Shown here piece after piece: positions 1 to 9,906 of a DNA stretch of 64,000 bases (positions are counted from its first letter, which is position 1; each line of letters begins with the position of its first letter). The stretch spans positions 186,001-250,000 of the forward strand of contig NZ_JXKD01000001.1 in NCBI RefSeq assembly GCF_001885765.1. The letters are read 5' to 3'. Under the pieces are notes generated by a model that saw only the letters and a program-made list of their open reading frames with translations, made no database searches and was not told the DNA's origin. The DNA is from Enterococcus aquimarinus. Lineage in GTDB: Bacteria; Bacillota; Bacilli; Lactobacillales; Enterococcaceae. The translations under genes and the position numbers were made by a program.

Positions 1-276
1 GCCTGTTTAGTCAGTGATTATCCGGAAATAAATATTTTCTGGACGATTGGTTTAATTAGCTTTGTCACCGTGATTGCGGGTGTTATTCCTACGCCGGCTG
101 GTATCGGTTCATTTGATTTTGCCTATCTAGTTGTTTTTAGAGCGTTAGTTGGAACTGTCGATGCGGCGTCTTCGTTGTTACTGTATCGTTACGCGACATT
201 CTTGATTCCGTTTTTAGTAGGCCTAATCTATGTCGTTTCAACGAATGGGTTCATCAAGCGTGAGCTAAAAAAATAG
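1..276 (+). CDS. Flippase-like (UPF0104/YbhN-MprF type) membrane protein, 3' end only
   Basis: The reading frame is open from base 1 and stops at TAG 274-276, so only about 91 C-terminal residues are present. They form two or three hydrophobic helices around a PTPAGIGSFDF stretch, which resembles the proline/glycine loop of the lysylphosphatidylglycerol synthase/flippase transmembrane family, followed by a short basic tail (KRELKK). A GTG at base 70 is internal to the frame, not the start. Family members are polytopic membrane proteins, and some flip lipids such as modified phosphatidylglycerol. Because the protein ends right after the membrane part, it is more likely a stand-alone flippase-like protein than a full MprF synthetase. 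The substrate cannot be inferred. Confidence 0.7.
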   Translation, partial: ACLVSDYPEINIFWTIGLISFVTVIAGVIPTPAGIGSFDFAYLVVFRALVGTVDAASSLLLYRYATFLIPFLVGLIYVVSTNGFIKRELKK

Positions 277-317
277 AGTAAAAAGAGAAGGTGGATGCTC
301 TTTTTACTCTATTTTTT
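275..317 (+). terminator. Rho-independent terminator of the flippase-like gene
   Basis: A perfect 13-bp stem (275-287 pairs with 298-310) with a 10-nt loop is followed by ATTTTTT. It starts inside the stop codon of the upstream gene and separates it from clpB. Confidence 0.85.
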
Positions 318-385
318 CATTTTTTTTACAACATTGAAATGATTATAGTGCCTTCTTCAATAGCGATTATTTAAAAAGGTTTTTA

Positions 386-415
386 TTTGACCAATGTTGA
401 CCAATTGATTATAAT
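386..415 (+). promoter_or_regulatory. clpB promoter overlapped by a CtsR operator
   Basis: TTGACC (387-392), a 17-bp spacer and TATAAT (410-415) make a near-consensus sigma-A promoter. Bases 386-402 read, on the minus strand, GGTCAACATTGGTCAAA, close to the CtsR heptad repeat (RGTCAAA-NAN-RGTCAAA). The operator covers the -35 hexamer, so bound CtsR should block the polymerase until heat stress inactivates it. CtsR itself is not encoded in this window. Confidence 0.85.
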
Positions 416-456
416 AATAAATGAAGTTAAAACTTCAAGATGGGAGGAACAACTAA

Positions 457-3063
457 ATGAATATTGAAAAAATGACTACCACTTTACAAAGTGCACTGTC
501 TGAAGCGCAACAAGTCGCGATTACCCGTCATCATCAAGAAATTGATATCGTTCATTTATGGAAAATTTTTATGCAACCAAACCAATTTGCTCGTAACTTC
601 TATGCAGATGCAGGTGTCGATGTGGATGCTTTTGAAACCGAAATCGACAAAGAACTCGATCGTCGACCAACTGTTTCTGGTGGGAATGTCCAATACGGGC
701 AATCGATGAGTCAAAATTTATTTCAATTGTTTAATGAAGCCGATCAACTAAAAAATGCGTTTGGTGACGAGTATTTATCAACGGAAATCGTTGTCTTAGC
801 CTTAATGCAATTAAAAAATTATGTCTTAACGAAATATTTAAAACAACGAGGAATAACTGAAAAAGAATTACGTAAAAATATTGAAGAAATTCGAGGAGGG
901 GATCGTGTGACATCACAAAATCAAGAAGAACAATACAAAGCGCTTGAAAAATACGGTGTTGATTTAGTTCAACTTGTGAAAAATGGTAAGATGGATCCAA
1001 TTATCGGACGTGATGAAGAGATTCGAGATGTGATTCGAATTCTAACCCGGAAAACAAAAAATAATCCGGTTTTAATTGGGGAACCAGGGGTCGGTAAAAC
1101 GGCCATTGTTGAGGGTCTGGCACAACGAATTGTTCGTAAAGACGTACCAGAGAATTTAAAAGATAAAACCATTTTTTCATTAGACATGGGCTCGTTAATT
1201 GCCGGTGCGAAATTCCGTGGAGAATTTGAAGAAAGACTAAAAGCGGTCTTACAAGAAGTCAAAAAATCAGAAGGTCGTATTATTTTATTTATTGATGAAA
1301 TTCATACAATCGTAGGAGCTGGAAAAACGGAAGGTAGTATGGATGCTGGGAATATTCTCAAACCAATGCTTGCCCGAGGAGAATTGCATACGATTGGCGC
1401 AACGACGCTCGATGAATACCGTGAATACATGGAATCAGATAAAGCGCTCGAACGTCGTTTCCAAAAAGTACTCGTTCAAGAGCCAACGGTCGAAGATACG
1501 ATTTCGATTTTACGTGGACTGAAAGAACGTTTTGAAATTCATCATGGCGTAAACATTCATGACAACGCCTTAGTTGCGGCTGCCGTGTTATCTGATCGTT
1601 ATATTACCGACCGCTTTTTACCTGATAAAGCCATTGATTTGATGGATGAAGCATCGGCGACAATTCGAGTGGAAATGAACTCCATGCCAACAGAGTTAGA
1701 TCAAGTGATTCGTCGTTTGATGCAATTGGAAATTGAAGAAGCCGCTTTGAAGAAAGAGTCCGATGATGCTTCTAAAAAAAGATTAGGGGTTCTTCAAGAA
1801 GAGTTAGCTGAATTACGAGAAGAAGCCAATCAAATGAAGATGCAGTGGGAAACTGAAAAAGAAGAAGTCAATGTCTTATCCAATAAACGAGCAGAAATTG
1901 ACAAAGCGAAACATGAATTAGAAGATGCGGAAAACAATTACGATTTAGAAAGAGCGGCGGTTCTACGTCATGGCACAATTCCGCAATTAGAAAAGGAATT
2001 AGCTGAGCTAGAACGAAAAAATCAACTCGAACAAGGGAAAATGGTCCAAGAATCTGTAACGGAAAATGAAATTGCAGTAGTCGTTGGTCGTCTGACCGGT
2101 ATCCCCGTTACAAAACTCGTAGAAGGTGAACGGGAAAAACTGATGAAGTTAAATGAGACACTTCACCAACGAGTAATCGGTCAAGATGAAGCCGTGAATG
2201 CAGTGAGTGATGCCGTGATTCGCTCACGAGCAGGTTTACAAGATCCGAATCGTCCGCTAGGTTCGTTCTTATTCTTAGGACCTACTGGGGTTGGGAAAAC
2301 GGAACTCGCTAAAGCGTTAGCGGAAAATCTATTCGATGCTGAAAATCATATGGTCCGAATTGATATGAGTGAGTACATGGAAAAACATGCGGTTTCTCGT
2401 TTAGTCGGAGCACCTCCAGGATATATTGGCTACGAAGAAGGTGGACAGCTTACAGAAGCAGTACGCCGCAATCCTTATACGATTGTCTTACTCGATGAAA
2501 TTGAAAAAGCCCATCCAGATGTCTTTAATTTGTTATTACAAGTACTCGATGATGGACGCTTAACGGATTCAAAAGGTCGCGTAGTTGACTTTAAAAATAC
2601 CGTATTGATTATGACAAGTAACATCGGTTCCCAACTCTTATTGTCAGGCGTAACTGCGCAAGGGCATATTTCTGAAGAAGTGGAAGAGCAAGTGTTGCAA
2701 ACGTTACGTGGACACTTCAAACCTGAATTCTTAAATCGGATTGACGATACCATTTTATTTACGCCACTAAGCTTAGAAGATGTAAAAGGAATCGTTGAGA
2801 AGATTATTAGTCACTTAGCAACACGTCTTGCTCAACAAGAAATCTATTTAACTATTTCGGATGCAGCCAAAACGTGGTTAGCGGAGAATTCTTATGAACC
2901 TGCGTATGGTGCGCGACCGCTTAGACGTTTCATTACGAAAGAAGTGGAAACACCGTTGGCTCGAGAAATCGTCTCTGGTCGCGTGATGCCTAAGACGGAA
3001 GTGACGATAGAATTATTAAATGACCAATTAGTATTTGAAAATCGACCGGTAGAAGAAGAATAA
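457..3063 (+). CDS. clpB: ATP-dependent disaggregase ClpB (Hsp100)
   Basis: An 868-residue Hsp100 chaperone that threads aggregated proteins through its hexameric pore and works with DnaK. Visible parts: N-terminal Clp repeat domain (about 1-145), AAA+ domain 1 with Walker A GEPGVGKT (about 208-215) and the FIDEIHT Walker B, a long charged coiled-coil M domain (about 410-530, rich in E/K/L), then AAA+ domain 2 with [12 protein letters not shown] and [10 protein letters not shown]. There is no ClpP-binding IGF loop, and the M domain is full length, which argues for ClpB over ClpC or ClpE. Length matches the family. The start follows a GGGAGG site. It is monocistronic, between two terminators, behind the CtsR-controlled promoter. 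Confidence 0.97.
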   Translation: MNIEKMTTTLQSALSEAQQVAITRHHQEIDIVHLWKIFMQPNQFARNFYADAGVDVDAFETEIDKELDRRPTVSGGNVQYGQSMSQNLFQLFNEADQLKNAFGDEYLSTEIVVLALMQLKNYVLTKYLKQRGITEKELRKNIEEIRGGDRVTSQNQEEQYKALEKYGVDLVQLVKNGKMDPIIGRDEEIRDVIRILTRKTKNNPVLIGEPGVGKTAIVEGLAQRIVRKDVPENLKDKTIFSLDMGSLIAGAKFRGEFEERLKAVLQEVKKSEGRIILFIDEIHTIVGAGKTEGSMDAGNILKPMLARGELHTIGATTLDEYREYMESDKALERRFQKVLVQEPTVEDTISILRGLKERFEIHHGVNIHDNALVAAAVLSDRYITDRFLPDKAIDLMDEASATIRVEMNSMPTELDQVIRRLMQLEIEEAALKKESDDASKKRLGVLQEELAELREEANQMKMQWETEKEEVNVLSNKRAEIDKAKHELEDAENNYDLERAAVLRHGTIPQLEKELAELERKNQLEQGKMVQESVTENEIAVVVGRLTGIPVTKLVEGEREKLMKLNETLHQRVIGQDEAVNAVSDAVIRSRAGLQDPNRPLGSFLFLGPTGVGKTELAKALAENLFDAENHMVRIDMSEYMEKHAVSRLVGAPPGYIGYEEGGQLTEAVRRNPYTIVLLDEIEKAHPDVFNLLLQVLDDGRLTDSKGRVVDFKNTVLIMTSNIGSQLLLSGVTAQGHISEEVEEQVLQTLRGHFKPEFLNRIDDTILFTPLSLEDVKGIVEKIISHLATRLAQQEIYLTISDAAKTWLAENSYEPAYGARPLRRFITKEVETPLAREIVSGRVMPKTEVTIELLNDQLVFENRPVEEE

Positions 3064-3102
3064 CGCGATTAAACATGAACAAAGAACGAAATAGAAGTAC
3101 AC

Positions 3103-3149
3103 AAAAAAAGACTCGCTGGAAATATATTTGTTTCTAGCGAGTCTTTTTT
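3103..3149 (+). terminator. clpB terminator
   Basis: The stem AAAGACTCGCT/AGCGAGTCTTT ends in a T run. The A-rich 5' side means it can also stop minus-strand transcription leaving the transporter gene that ends at 3195. Confidence 0.85.
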
Positions 3150-3194
3150 ATTGTGTGTAGCAATTACCTAGTAATCGAAATAAAAGAGTAGGAA

Positions 3195-4373
3195 TTATAT
3201 GCCGTCATTGATATCTGTCGTTTCGACTTCGATCGGAGACTCGATAATCGGAGTTGTATCTTCACCTAACCAATTCATTGTGATGATTTTGATAATGGCT
3301 GCGATTGGAACGGCAAGAAACATTCCTAAAATACCAAAGTACGCCCCACCAATCGTGATAGAAATAATGATGATAATCGGATTTAAATTCAACGCGCCGG
3401 CCATAATCCGGGGGCCAATAACATTACCATCAATTTGTTGAAGGATCGTTAATGCAATTAACACGGCAAATGCTAAACTAGGGCCACTTGTAAAGAGTGT
3501 AACGATTGCTACAAAGATTGAAGCGAAAATCGATCCAAAGTAAGGAATCATATTCGAAACACCTAAAACGATTCCTAAGGTAATGGCAAACGGGACGCCT
3601 AAAACACTCAGAATAATCGACGATAAAAAGGCAATAATACAAGCATCTAAAAATTGAGAAGTAATAAACTTGTAAAAGACTTTATTTGTCGTATGAATCC
3701 AATATTTACTACTACTAAAGGCTTTTTCCGGTAATAACTTACCAAAAAAACGATTCGTGAAATCTAGAATGGATTCTTTAAAAACCAGCACATAGATTGA
3801 GATAACGAATGTTAGAAAACCATTTAAGACAAGTGATGAGAGACCAAGTGATAATTGGCCAATTGAAGCTAATGATTGCGTCCATTGATTCAACATTTTT
3901 TCTAAAGAGAACGCACCTAAAAGCGAAGCGATCAGATCATCAATTGAAAATAGTTTTTCTAATCCATTAATTTGGATTTTCGAGGCTAGATCAATTAAGT
4001 AATTGATAAACGTTGGGAGTAATCCCATCAAATCAATGATATTACTAATAAGTAGCGGAATCATATAGTTCAACGCTAAGAACAGAAGGAGGATCAACAC
4101 AATGTATAACAAGAGAACACTCAATCCGTGTTTATTTTTTTTGATAAATTGATTGTTAGATTTCGCTAATAAAGCTTTGATTCGCTCTTGTGCGCCGTTT
4201 AACAAATAAGCCAAGGCAAATCCTAATATGAAAGGCGAAAGAACACTTACAAAGTTTTGTAGTGCCCCTAAGATTTCTTTGTAGTTTGTCACTACGCGAT
4301 AGCCAATAATAACTAGCATTAAAAAGACAAAACGAATAATCCATTCATTCCAATTGACTTTAATTTTTTTCAA
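3195..4373 (-). CDS. AI-2E family (PF01594) membrane transporter
   Basis: A 392-residue polytopic membrane protein with about eight hydrophobic segments. It has two N-terminal helices (about 10-60), a large loop region (about 120-200), and a C-terminal membrane block containing a GVPFAITLGIVLGVSNMIPY stretch and GGAYFGILGMFLAVP, both typical of the AI-2E/PerM/YtvI family. Members have been linked to AI-2 export or Na+/H+ exchange, but the substrate is not predictable from sequence. The start is TTG at 4373, preceded by GGAGG eight bases upstream; no better ATG fits. A TATAAT-like -10 lies at 4415-4420 (minus strand). The tail is acidic (IIESPIEVETTD). Confidence 0.85.
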   Translation of the reverse strand: MKKIKVNWNEWIIRFVFLMLVIIGYRVVTNYKEILGALQNFVSVLSPFILGFALAYLLNGAQERIKALLAKSNNQFIKKNKHGLSVLLLYIVLILLLFLALNYMIPLLISNIIDLMGLLPTFINYLIDLASKIQINGLEKLFSIDDLIASLLGAFSLEKMLNQWTQSLASIGQLSLGLSSLVLNGFLTFVISIYVLVFKESILDFTNRFFGKLLPEKAFSSSKYWIHTTNKVFYKFITSQFLDACIIAFLSSIILSVLGVPFAITLGIVLGVSNMIPYFGSIFASIFVAIVTLFTSGPSLAFAVLIALTILQQIDGNVIGPRIMAGALNLNPIIIIISITIGGAYFGILGMFLAVPIAAIIKIITMNWLGEDTTPIIESPIEVETTDINDGI

Positions 4374-4508
4374 ATGTCGTACCTCCGTATTTTTACTTCA
4401 TCACCTAACAACCTATTATACTTGAAAAAAAGGCGAATGAAAACTACCAACGCAATGAATTTGACGAAAGGTGAGAGTGAATTGAAAAAAATGGAAGCTA
4501 TTTTTGGG

Positions 4509-4862
4509 CTACTCAAACCATTTGATGGCTGCCTGGATGTTGATGTGGCGTATTTCATCGAAATCCACTTTTTCAGCATTAATGAAGAGTCCGCGATTAT
4601 CATATCCTTGGATTTTCCCAATAACATCAGGATAATAATGACCATTGAGATCGCGGGCTTCTTTTTGAATACAGACTGCTACATTTTTTAAAACAGCACA
4701 GGCTACGATCTCATCGATTTCAAGGCTACTCATTTGTTTTTTTTGTGTAACAAGTGTATGTTCCTTTTTTTGAAACGCTTCTAACTGTGCCGTATGTTCG
4801 GCTAGATACATTCCAGCCCACTTCATGATTCCCCGATCGGTATAATTCTTGCCATAATTCAT
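4509..4862 (-). CDS. YolD-like family protein
   Basis: A 117-residue soluble protein. The N-terminal YTDRGIMKWAGMYLAEH stretch matches the YolD-like family (DRGIIKW... in relatives), whose members are almost always coupled to a Y-family polymerase gene. It lies 34 bp downstream of such a gene in the same orientation, so the two probably form one SOS-induced transcript. The biochemical role of YolD proteins is unknown; association with the polymerase is an inference from conserved gene order. Confidence 0.8.
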   Translation of the reverse strand: MNYGKNYTDRGIMKWAGMYLAEHTAQLEAFQKKEHTLVTQKKQMSSLEIDEIVACAVLKNVAVCIQKEARDLNGHYYPDVIGKIQGYDNRGLFINAEKVDFDEIRHINIQAAIKWFE

Positions 4863-4896
4863 GTGAAAACCTCCTAATAATTAATATTTTTAACGG

Positions 4897-6171
4897 TTAG
4901 TGGCCGCCAATTTTTGTGGCACGACTCTTAGCGGTGGCACCTTCTAGTAATGAGCTAGCATACATTAAGCTACTAAATCCATATTTTTCTCTGATTTTAT
5001 CTTGTAAATGATTGAGTTTTGCTTGATTGAGTTGCTCGTATGGATCCGTAAACAGATCAAGTTGAAGACTGATATCTTGAACGAGCTTCGTGCATCCCAC
5101 GCTCACTTGTCTTACTGGTTTTCCTATTTGATACGAGGAATCAAACAAATAAAAAAGGTAGTGCGTCATTTCTTTTTGATCATTCGTTGCTGGAATCTTT
5201 AAATGTTTTGAAAATCCTTTTTCACGTTCTGTTTTAGAATACCCAATACTTAAGTAAAGACACTCTGTTTTAACATGTGATTGTCTTAAGCGCGAGGCCA
5301 CTAAATCACTCATTTCTTGAATAATGACTTTAATTGTTGAACGATTATCATAATCAGTTAATAAAATCTGTGAATGACTCAAACTTTTGTCACTTGGCTG
5401 ATAGATGTCTCCAATTTGGCTGCGATCAATTCCATTTGCATGAGCATGGAGTTGCACACCCAGCGCACCCATCGATTGTTTCAATAGATAAGGATTATAA
5501 TGCGCAAGTTCCTCAACGGTTCGAATGCCTTTATCGAGTAGTCGTTTTTTTGTTTGATGACCAATACCCCAAAAATCGCTTAACTCTTTTATTTTCCAAA
5601 CGGTTTGTGCGATTGTCTCATAGCGCCATTCCGCGATAGCATTTGCATTTTTTTTGGCCGCATTATCTAATGCAAGCTTTGCGAGTAACATGTTGTCTCC
5701 AATACCGATTGCCGTAGGAATACCCGTTTTTTTTAAAATTTGACGCATGATCGCTAGTGCAAAAAGTTTCACATCAGTGTGATGATAGAGTTTTTTGACA
5801 TAATCATAGCGAATAAATAATTCGTCGATGGAGTAGACATGCATATCTTCGACCGGGACGTACTGTGTGATGGTTTCCATCATTTGTAAGTTCATCTCAA
5901 TATATTTTTGCATTTGAGGAGGGGCGATGATTAAATCCGGATGATCAGGTAATTCGAATCGTCGAGTGACGTTGGAAATTCCGAGAACTTCCTTTGCTTT
6001 AGGGGAAGCAGATAAAATTAATCCCCCTGGGCGATCACCACCACTCATCACTACAAGCATCGTTTCTAACGGATTGAGTCCACGTAGCACAGCTTCACAA
6101 CTTGCATAAAAAGATCGACAATCAATACAAAGATAATCACTTCGAGGCTCATCATCATAATTAAAATACAT
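4897..6171 (-). CDS. Y-family DNA polymerase, UvrX/UmuC-like
   Basis: A 424-residue translesion polymerase of the UvrX branch. The palm motif is YLCIDCRSFYASCEAV (catalytic Asp in IDC) near residues 14-29, and the second catalytic motif is YSIDELF (Asp-Glu pair) near 113-119. A helix-hairpin-helix (FWGIGHQTKKRLLDKGI) and a C-terminal little-finger domain follow. It would copy past DNA lesions at the cost of mutations. AAAGGAG lies 9 bases before the ATG. The gene is driven by a promoter containing a LexA box and is followed by the YolD partner. Such pairs are often plasmid- or phage-borne, but no mobility genes are seen here. Confidence 0.9.
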   Translation of the reverse strand: MYFNYDDEPRSDYLCIDCRSFYASCEAVLRGLNPLETMLVVMSGGDRPGGLILSASPKAKEVLGISNVTRRFELPDHPDLIIAPPQMQKYIEMNLQMMETITQYVPVEDMHVYSIDELFIRYDYVKKLYHHTDVKLFALAIMRQILKKTGIPTAIGIGDNMLLAKLALDNAAKKNANAIAEWRYETIAQTVWKIKELSDFWGIGHQTKKRLLDKGIRTVEELAHYNPYLLKQSMGALGVQLHAHANGIDRSQIGDIYQPSDKSLSHSQILLTDYDNRSTIKVIIQEMSDLVASRLRQSHVKTECLYLSIGYSKTEREKGFSKHLKIPATNDQKEMTHYLFYLFDSSYQIGKPVRQVSVGCTKLVQDISLQLDLFTDPYEQLNQAKLNHLQDKIREKYGFSSLMYASSLLEGATAKSRATKIGGH

Positions 6172-6204
6172 CGATTGTTCTCCTTTCGTTCGCTTATTAC
6201 ACTA

Positions 6205-6233
6205 ATTATACGAACGTTTGTTCTGTTTGTGAA
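6205..6233 (-). promoter_or_regulatory. LexA (SOS) box inside the uvrX-like promoter
   Basis: On the minus strand TTCACA (6228-6233), a 17-bp spacer and TATAAT (6205-6210) form a promoter. The spacer holds CGAACGTTTGTTCT (plus strand 6211-6224), matching the Firmicute SOS box core GAAC-N4-GTTC. LexA bound between -35 and -10 would repress the polymerase/YolD operon until DNA damage. Confidence 0.88.
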
Positions 6234-6263
6234 GGGGAACAAATAATTAAATCTTTAGAAGAC

Positions 6264-6300
6264 AGAAAAAAGCCGTAGAAAATGATACATTTTCTACGGC
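6264..6300 (-). terminator. Terminator downstream of the nuclease gene
   Basis: A 13-bp perfect stem (6272-6284 with 6288-6300) and 3-nt loop are followed on the minus strand by a six-T run. It separates the nuclease gene from the SOS promoter. The 120 bp between this hairpin and the nuclease stop codon show no gene. Confidence 0.85.
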
Positions 6301-6423
6301 AGAGAGATTCTTTTATTGTTGTTCGTTGAAATAAGCGAGGCAATCGTTTGATGGAGTCATTTCCCTTTTCGAATGATTGGTCAATAAGCAAACGATAGAT
6401 TTTACTTGGGAAGGGGAAGTAGA

Positions 6424-7632
6424 TTATCTTTTAGGCGCTCTATAGCCTGCGTTTTCTGCTTCACTAATGGTTTTAAACCATTGAGCCACATTTGTTGTTT
6501 TATGATAATACGTACTTCCTGGAAGATGATAAATTCCAGAATTGGAGCCTTTAATAGTTCCTTGGTCATTCGCATCAACATACTGCGTTTCTTGTGATTG
6601 AGTAGTAGCTTCTATTTGTTCAGCTTGTACACTAGCATCCTCGGCAGCAATGCGATCTTGATCCGCTTTTTCAGTAGCAATACGATCTTTCTCAGCTATT
6701 TCTTCTTCCGTGACGCTTGATCCGTCAGCATAATTTAATTCAACGTCGTCTTGAATATTGAAGATATACACGTTAAAGCGAATCGTATCATCATTGACGG
6801 ATTTTGCCATTAAATGAACACCACGAGCTAACAGTTCATTATCTTTAAATATAGGAGTGACAGAGTAGCGGACGTAATTGTTTTTATCTTGTTCTAGGTA
6901 GTATTTAATATCCATTTCATGACGGAGCATTTCAGGATTATTTAACTGAGTAGTAGCTGTAATAAGATTCTTCCAATTGTCGTTTTCGCCAGAAAGAGCA
7001 AAGCCGATGAGGTGAGAGCGATTGTATAAATAACTCTTACCTAATTTCTTGTTTTTCCATCCAGTAGGCTCGACATTCGAAATGTCCCCACGTTTTTCAG
7101 TAGGCATTAAATCTTGATTTAACATCGCTTCGGCAGATGTAGCACGATTTAACTTATCAAGCTCTCCATACGTTTCCCAACTGCCGTTTTCTAATGAAAG
7201 GTCGAGAGGGCCGAAGATAGGCTCGTTGTCGTTTATTTCGATGGTTTGTGTACCGTCATATTCTAAATCGGCGAGCGTCGCTCTTAAATCTTGGAGCTCT
7301 GAATCGAATCTCGCTTGCTCATTTTTTTGGGAGAGGGCTAAAGATTCAGCCTCGATTTTTTGTTGTTCGAGGGTGTCTAATTCGTCAGATTCAGAAGTTG
7401 ATTCAGCTGCAATTTGTTCATTCGTGTCATCTGTCAAACTTTCTGAAGGAGGCATATTTATGCCAAAACCAATAATTCCAATAATGAATGCAGCGCTTGA
7501 GGCTAAAATAATTTTCTTAGCATCTTTTTTAACTGTTTTATTTTTTATCAGCTTATTCGTGAGGCTTTGAAAAAAACCATAGCCAATTCCTCCCATACTT
7601 GCTATCGTTAATAATAAAAATAAATTTTCCAT
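6424..7632 (-). CDS. Membrane-anchored DNA/RNA non-specific endonuclease with Ada-like C-terminal module
   Basis: 402 residues. Two hydrophobic stretches at the N-terminus (about 3-22 and 41-60) should anchor it, then an acidic/Gln-rich coiled segment (about 65-125). The nuclease domain (about 135-300) contains YNRSHLIGFAL (candidate catalytic His207) and a downstream QLNNPEM, the pattern of beta-beta-alpha-metal nucleases such as EndA and streptodornases. A second charged coiled region (about 305-350) leads to a C-terminal stretch, GIYHLPGSTYYHKT ... NAGYRAPKR, resembling the Ada-like module on many surface nucleases. It is probably a cell-surface nuclease for nutrient DNA, competence or escape from DNA nets; which of these is not decidable. 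An AGGAGG site precedes the ATG. Confidence 0.85.
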   Translation of the reverse strand: MENLFLLLTIASMGGIGYGFFQSLTNKLIKNKTVKKDAKKIILASSAAFIIGIIGFGINMPPSESLTDDTNEQIAAESTSESDELDTLEQQKIEAESLALSQKNEQARFDSELQDLRATLADLEYDGTQTIEINDNEPIFGPLDLSLENGSWETYGELDKLNRATSAEAMLNQDLMPTEKRGDISNVEPTGWKNKKLGKSYLYNRSHLIGFALSGENDNWKNLITATTQLNNPEMLRHEMDIKYYLEQDKNNYVRYSVTPIFKDNELLARGVHLMAKSVNDDTIRFNVYIFNIQDDVELNYADGSSVTEEEIAEKDRIATEKADQDRIAAEDASVQAEQIEATTQSQETQYVDANDQGTIKGSNSGIYHLPGSTYYHKTTNVAQWFKTISEAENAGYRAPKR

Positions 7633-7689
7633 AATAGCCTCCTAGATATCGTTCGCTTACGATGAAAGAATAAAAGAGTGAAAATCACT

Positions 7690-7732
7690 AAAATAAAAGA
7701 AGCGATTGTATTAGAAATCGCTTCTTTTATTT
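7690..7732 (-). terminator. Bidirectional-looking hairpin between lepA and the nuclease gene
   Basis: An 18-bp perfect inverted repeat (7690-7707 with 7715-7732) with A/T-rich flanks can terminate either strand. It most likely ends the lepA transcript, about 190 bp beyond the lepA stop. The remaining bases 7733-7922 hold only a weak inverted repeat (AAGTGA...TCACTT) and no gene. Confidence 0.75.
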
Positions 7733-7922
7733 TTATTTAGTTTAGTCATAAAGAAATTAGCTGAAATAACCTGGAAATCTTTGCAGTTTCTTTTTCTTTA
7801 AAATTAGTAGCCATTATTTTCGGTTGTTATTACACAAAAAATAGGATGGCAAAATGGCGGCAAAACAAGTGAGAGTGACAAACTGTTTCCAATCACTTTC
7901 AAACAAACGTTGATACGAAAGC

Positions 7923-9752
7923 CTAGGCATCGTCATCCATTTTCAGAACGGCCATGAAGGCATCTTGAGGGACTTCTACTGAACCGATTTGTTTCATTCG
8001 TTTTTTCCCTTGTTTTTGTTTTTCTAATAATTTACGTTTACGAGAGACGTCTCCGCCATAACATTTTGCTAGCACGTTTTTACGTAATGCTTTAATGTCT
8101 GAACGAGCAACAATTTTTTGTCCAATGGCTGCTTGGATAGGTACTTCAAATTGTTGACGCGGGATTAGTTTTCTTAGTTTTTCAACGATTGCTTTTCCTC
8201 GTTCGAAGGAGAAGTTACGGTGAACGATAAAACTTAACGCATCGACTTTTTCGGCATTTAACAAGATATCCATCTTGACTAAATTACTTGGACGATAGCC
8301 AGAAATTTCATAATCAAGTGACGCATATCCTTTTGTACTGGACTTTAATTTATCAAAGAAGTCATAAACGATTTCAGATAATGGAATATCGTAGATAACA
8401 TTGACACGAAATTCATCGAGGTAATCCATTGTAACAAAATCGCCACGTTTTCTTTGAGCGAGTTCCATTACAGCACCGACGTACTCATTTGGCACCATGA
8501 TTTGGGCTTTAACGTAAGGTTCTTCCACGTTTTCAATGCGTACTGGATCCGGGAATTCAGCAGGGTTATCAACGACGACCGTGCTTCCATCGGTTAAGTT
8601 GACATGATAGACAACGGACGGGGCAGTCGTAATCATATCTAAATTAAACTCACGCTCTAAGCGTTCTTGGATAACATCCATATGCAACAGACCTAAGAAA
8701 CCACAGCGGAAACCAAATCCAAGTGCTTGAGAAGACTCTGGTTCAAATTGTAACGCCGCATCGTTTAATTGTAGTTTTTCAAGTGCTTCTCTCAGATCAT
8801 TGTATCGTGAGTTATCGATAGGATAGAGACCACAATAAACCATTGGCGTCATTTTACGATACCCTTCGAGTGCTTTTTCTGCGGGATTATTGGCAAGTGT
8901 AACGGTATCACCGACTTGAGTATCTTTAATCGTTTTAATTGCAGCTGTGACATAACCCACGTCACCAACCATTAAGTAGTCACGCTCAACGGCTTTTGGT
9001 GAAAAGACACCAACTTCTGTCACATCAAACGTTTTGCCGTTACTCATCAATTGAATTTTATCACCTGGTCGGACGACACCATCAATGACACGAATATTTA
9101 AGACAACACCACGATAAGCATCATAGATAGAGTCGAAGATTAAAGCTTTTAAAGGCGCATCAACGTCTCCGGAAGGGGCAGGAACTTTTTCAACAATTTG
9201 TTCCAAAATTTCTTCAATTCCAATACCGGCTTTAGCACTGGCTAATACTGCTTCACTAGCATCAAGTCCAATCACATCTTCAATTTCTTTTCTGACTCTT
9301 TCAGGATCAGCCGCAGGTAAATCGATTTTATTAATGACTGGTAAAATTTCCAAGTCGTTGTCTAACGCGAGGTAAACGTTCGCTAAAGTCTGTGCCTCAA
9401 TCCCTTGCGCAGCATCAACGACTAAAATCGCTCCTTCACAGGCAGCTAAACTACGAGAAACTTCGTAGGTAAAGTCGACGTGTCCGGGGGTATCGATTAA
9501 GTGGAATGTATACGTTTCTCCGTCTTTTGCAGTATAATTAAGTTCGACCGCATTTAATTTGATCGTAATACCACGTTCTCTTTCTAAATCCATGGAATCA
9601 AGCAGTTGCGCTTGCATTTCACGCGAAGTCACAGTAGCGGTTTGTTCCAAAATACGGTCTGCTAGTGTAGACTTTCCATGGTCAATATGAGCAATAATCG
9701 AAAAGTTTCGAATCAACTGCTGGCGTTTTTTCATTTCATCTAAAGTAGTCAT
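7923..9752 (-). CDS. lepA: Elongation factor 4 (LepA), ribosome back-translocating GTPase
   Basis: 609 residues, the usual LepA length. G1 is AHIDHGKST (about 21-29), with DTPGHVD (G3) and [10 protein letters not shown] (G4). EF-G-like domains II, III and V follow, then the LepA-specific C-terminal domain with the conserved [19 protein letters not shown]-type end. LepA binds stalled or mispositioned ribosomes and helps translation under ionic or cold stress. On the minus strand TTTTAT-N17-TATAAT (-10 at 9788-9793) is a plausible promoter, divergent from the acetyltransferase gene. It appears monocistronic. Confidence 0.97.
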   Translation of the reverse strand: MTTLDEMKKRQQLIRNFSIIAHIDHGKSTLADRILEQTATVTSREMQAQLLDSMDLERERGITIKLNAVELNYTAKDGETYTFHLIDTPGHVDFTYEVSRSLAACEGAILVVDAAQGIEAQTLANVYLALDNDLEILPVINKIDLPAADPERVRKEIEDVIGLDASEAVLASAKAGIGIEEILEQIVEKVPAPSGDVDAPLKALIFDSIYDAYRGVVLNIRVIDGVVRPGDKIQLMSNGKTFDVTEVGVFSPKAVERDYLMVGDVGYVTAAIKTIKDTQVGDTVTLANNPAEKALEGYRKMTPMVYCGLYPIDNSRYNDLREALEKLQLNDAALQFEPESSQALGFGFRCGFLGLLHMDVIQERLEREFNLDMITTAPSVVYHVNLTDGSTVVVDNPAEFPDPVRIENVEEPYVKAQIMVPNEYVGAVMELAQRKRGDFVTMDYLDEFRVNVIYDIPLSEIVYDFFDKLKSSTKGYASLDYEISGYRPSNLVKMDILLNAEKVDALSFIVHRNFSFERGKAIVEKLRKLIPRQQFEVPIQAAIGQKIVARSDIKALRKNVLAKCYGGDVSRKRKLLEKQKQGKKRMKQIGSVEVPQDAFMAVLKMDDDA

Positions 9753-9906
9753 TCATTTATTCCTCATTTCTATTAGTCAGCTCTTTCATTATACCAACGA
9801 AAGAATGAGAATAAAAGCCTTTTGTTATAACATTCGTTTGAAAAAGATAAACAATTGATGGAGTTTTTGTTATACTATAAAAAAAGTATCAATGGAGTGA
9901 ACGTAG

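Noticed and set aside
4374-4691. Plus-strand frame of 105 codons over the YolD-like gene
   Set aside because: Antisense to the YolD-like gene and the AI-2E promoter; no ribosome site and no recognisable protein.
6206-6391. Minus-strand open frame of 61 codons between the nuclease and polymerase genes
   Set aside because: It spans the nuclease terminator hairpin and runs into the LexA-box promoter, so it is chance.
4509-7632. Prophage or plasmid remnant around the UvrX-like polymerase and nuclease
   Set aside because: No integrase, recombinase, structural phage gene or att-like repeat is seen, and the flanks are ordinary core genes.
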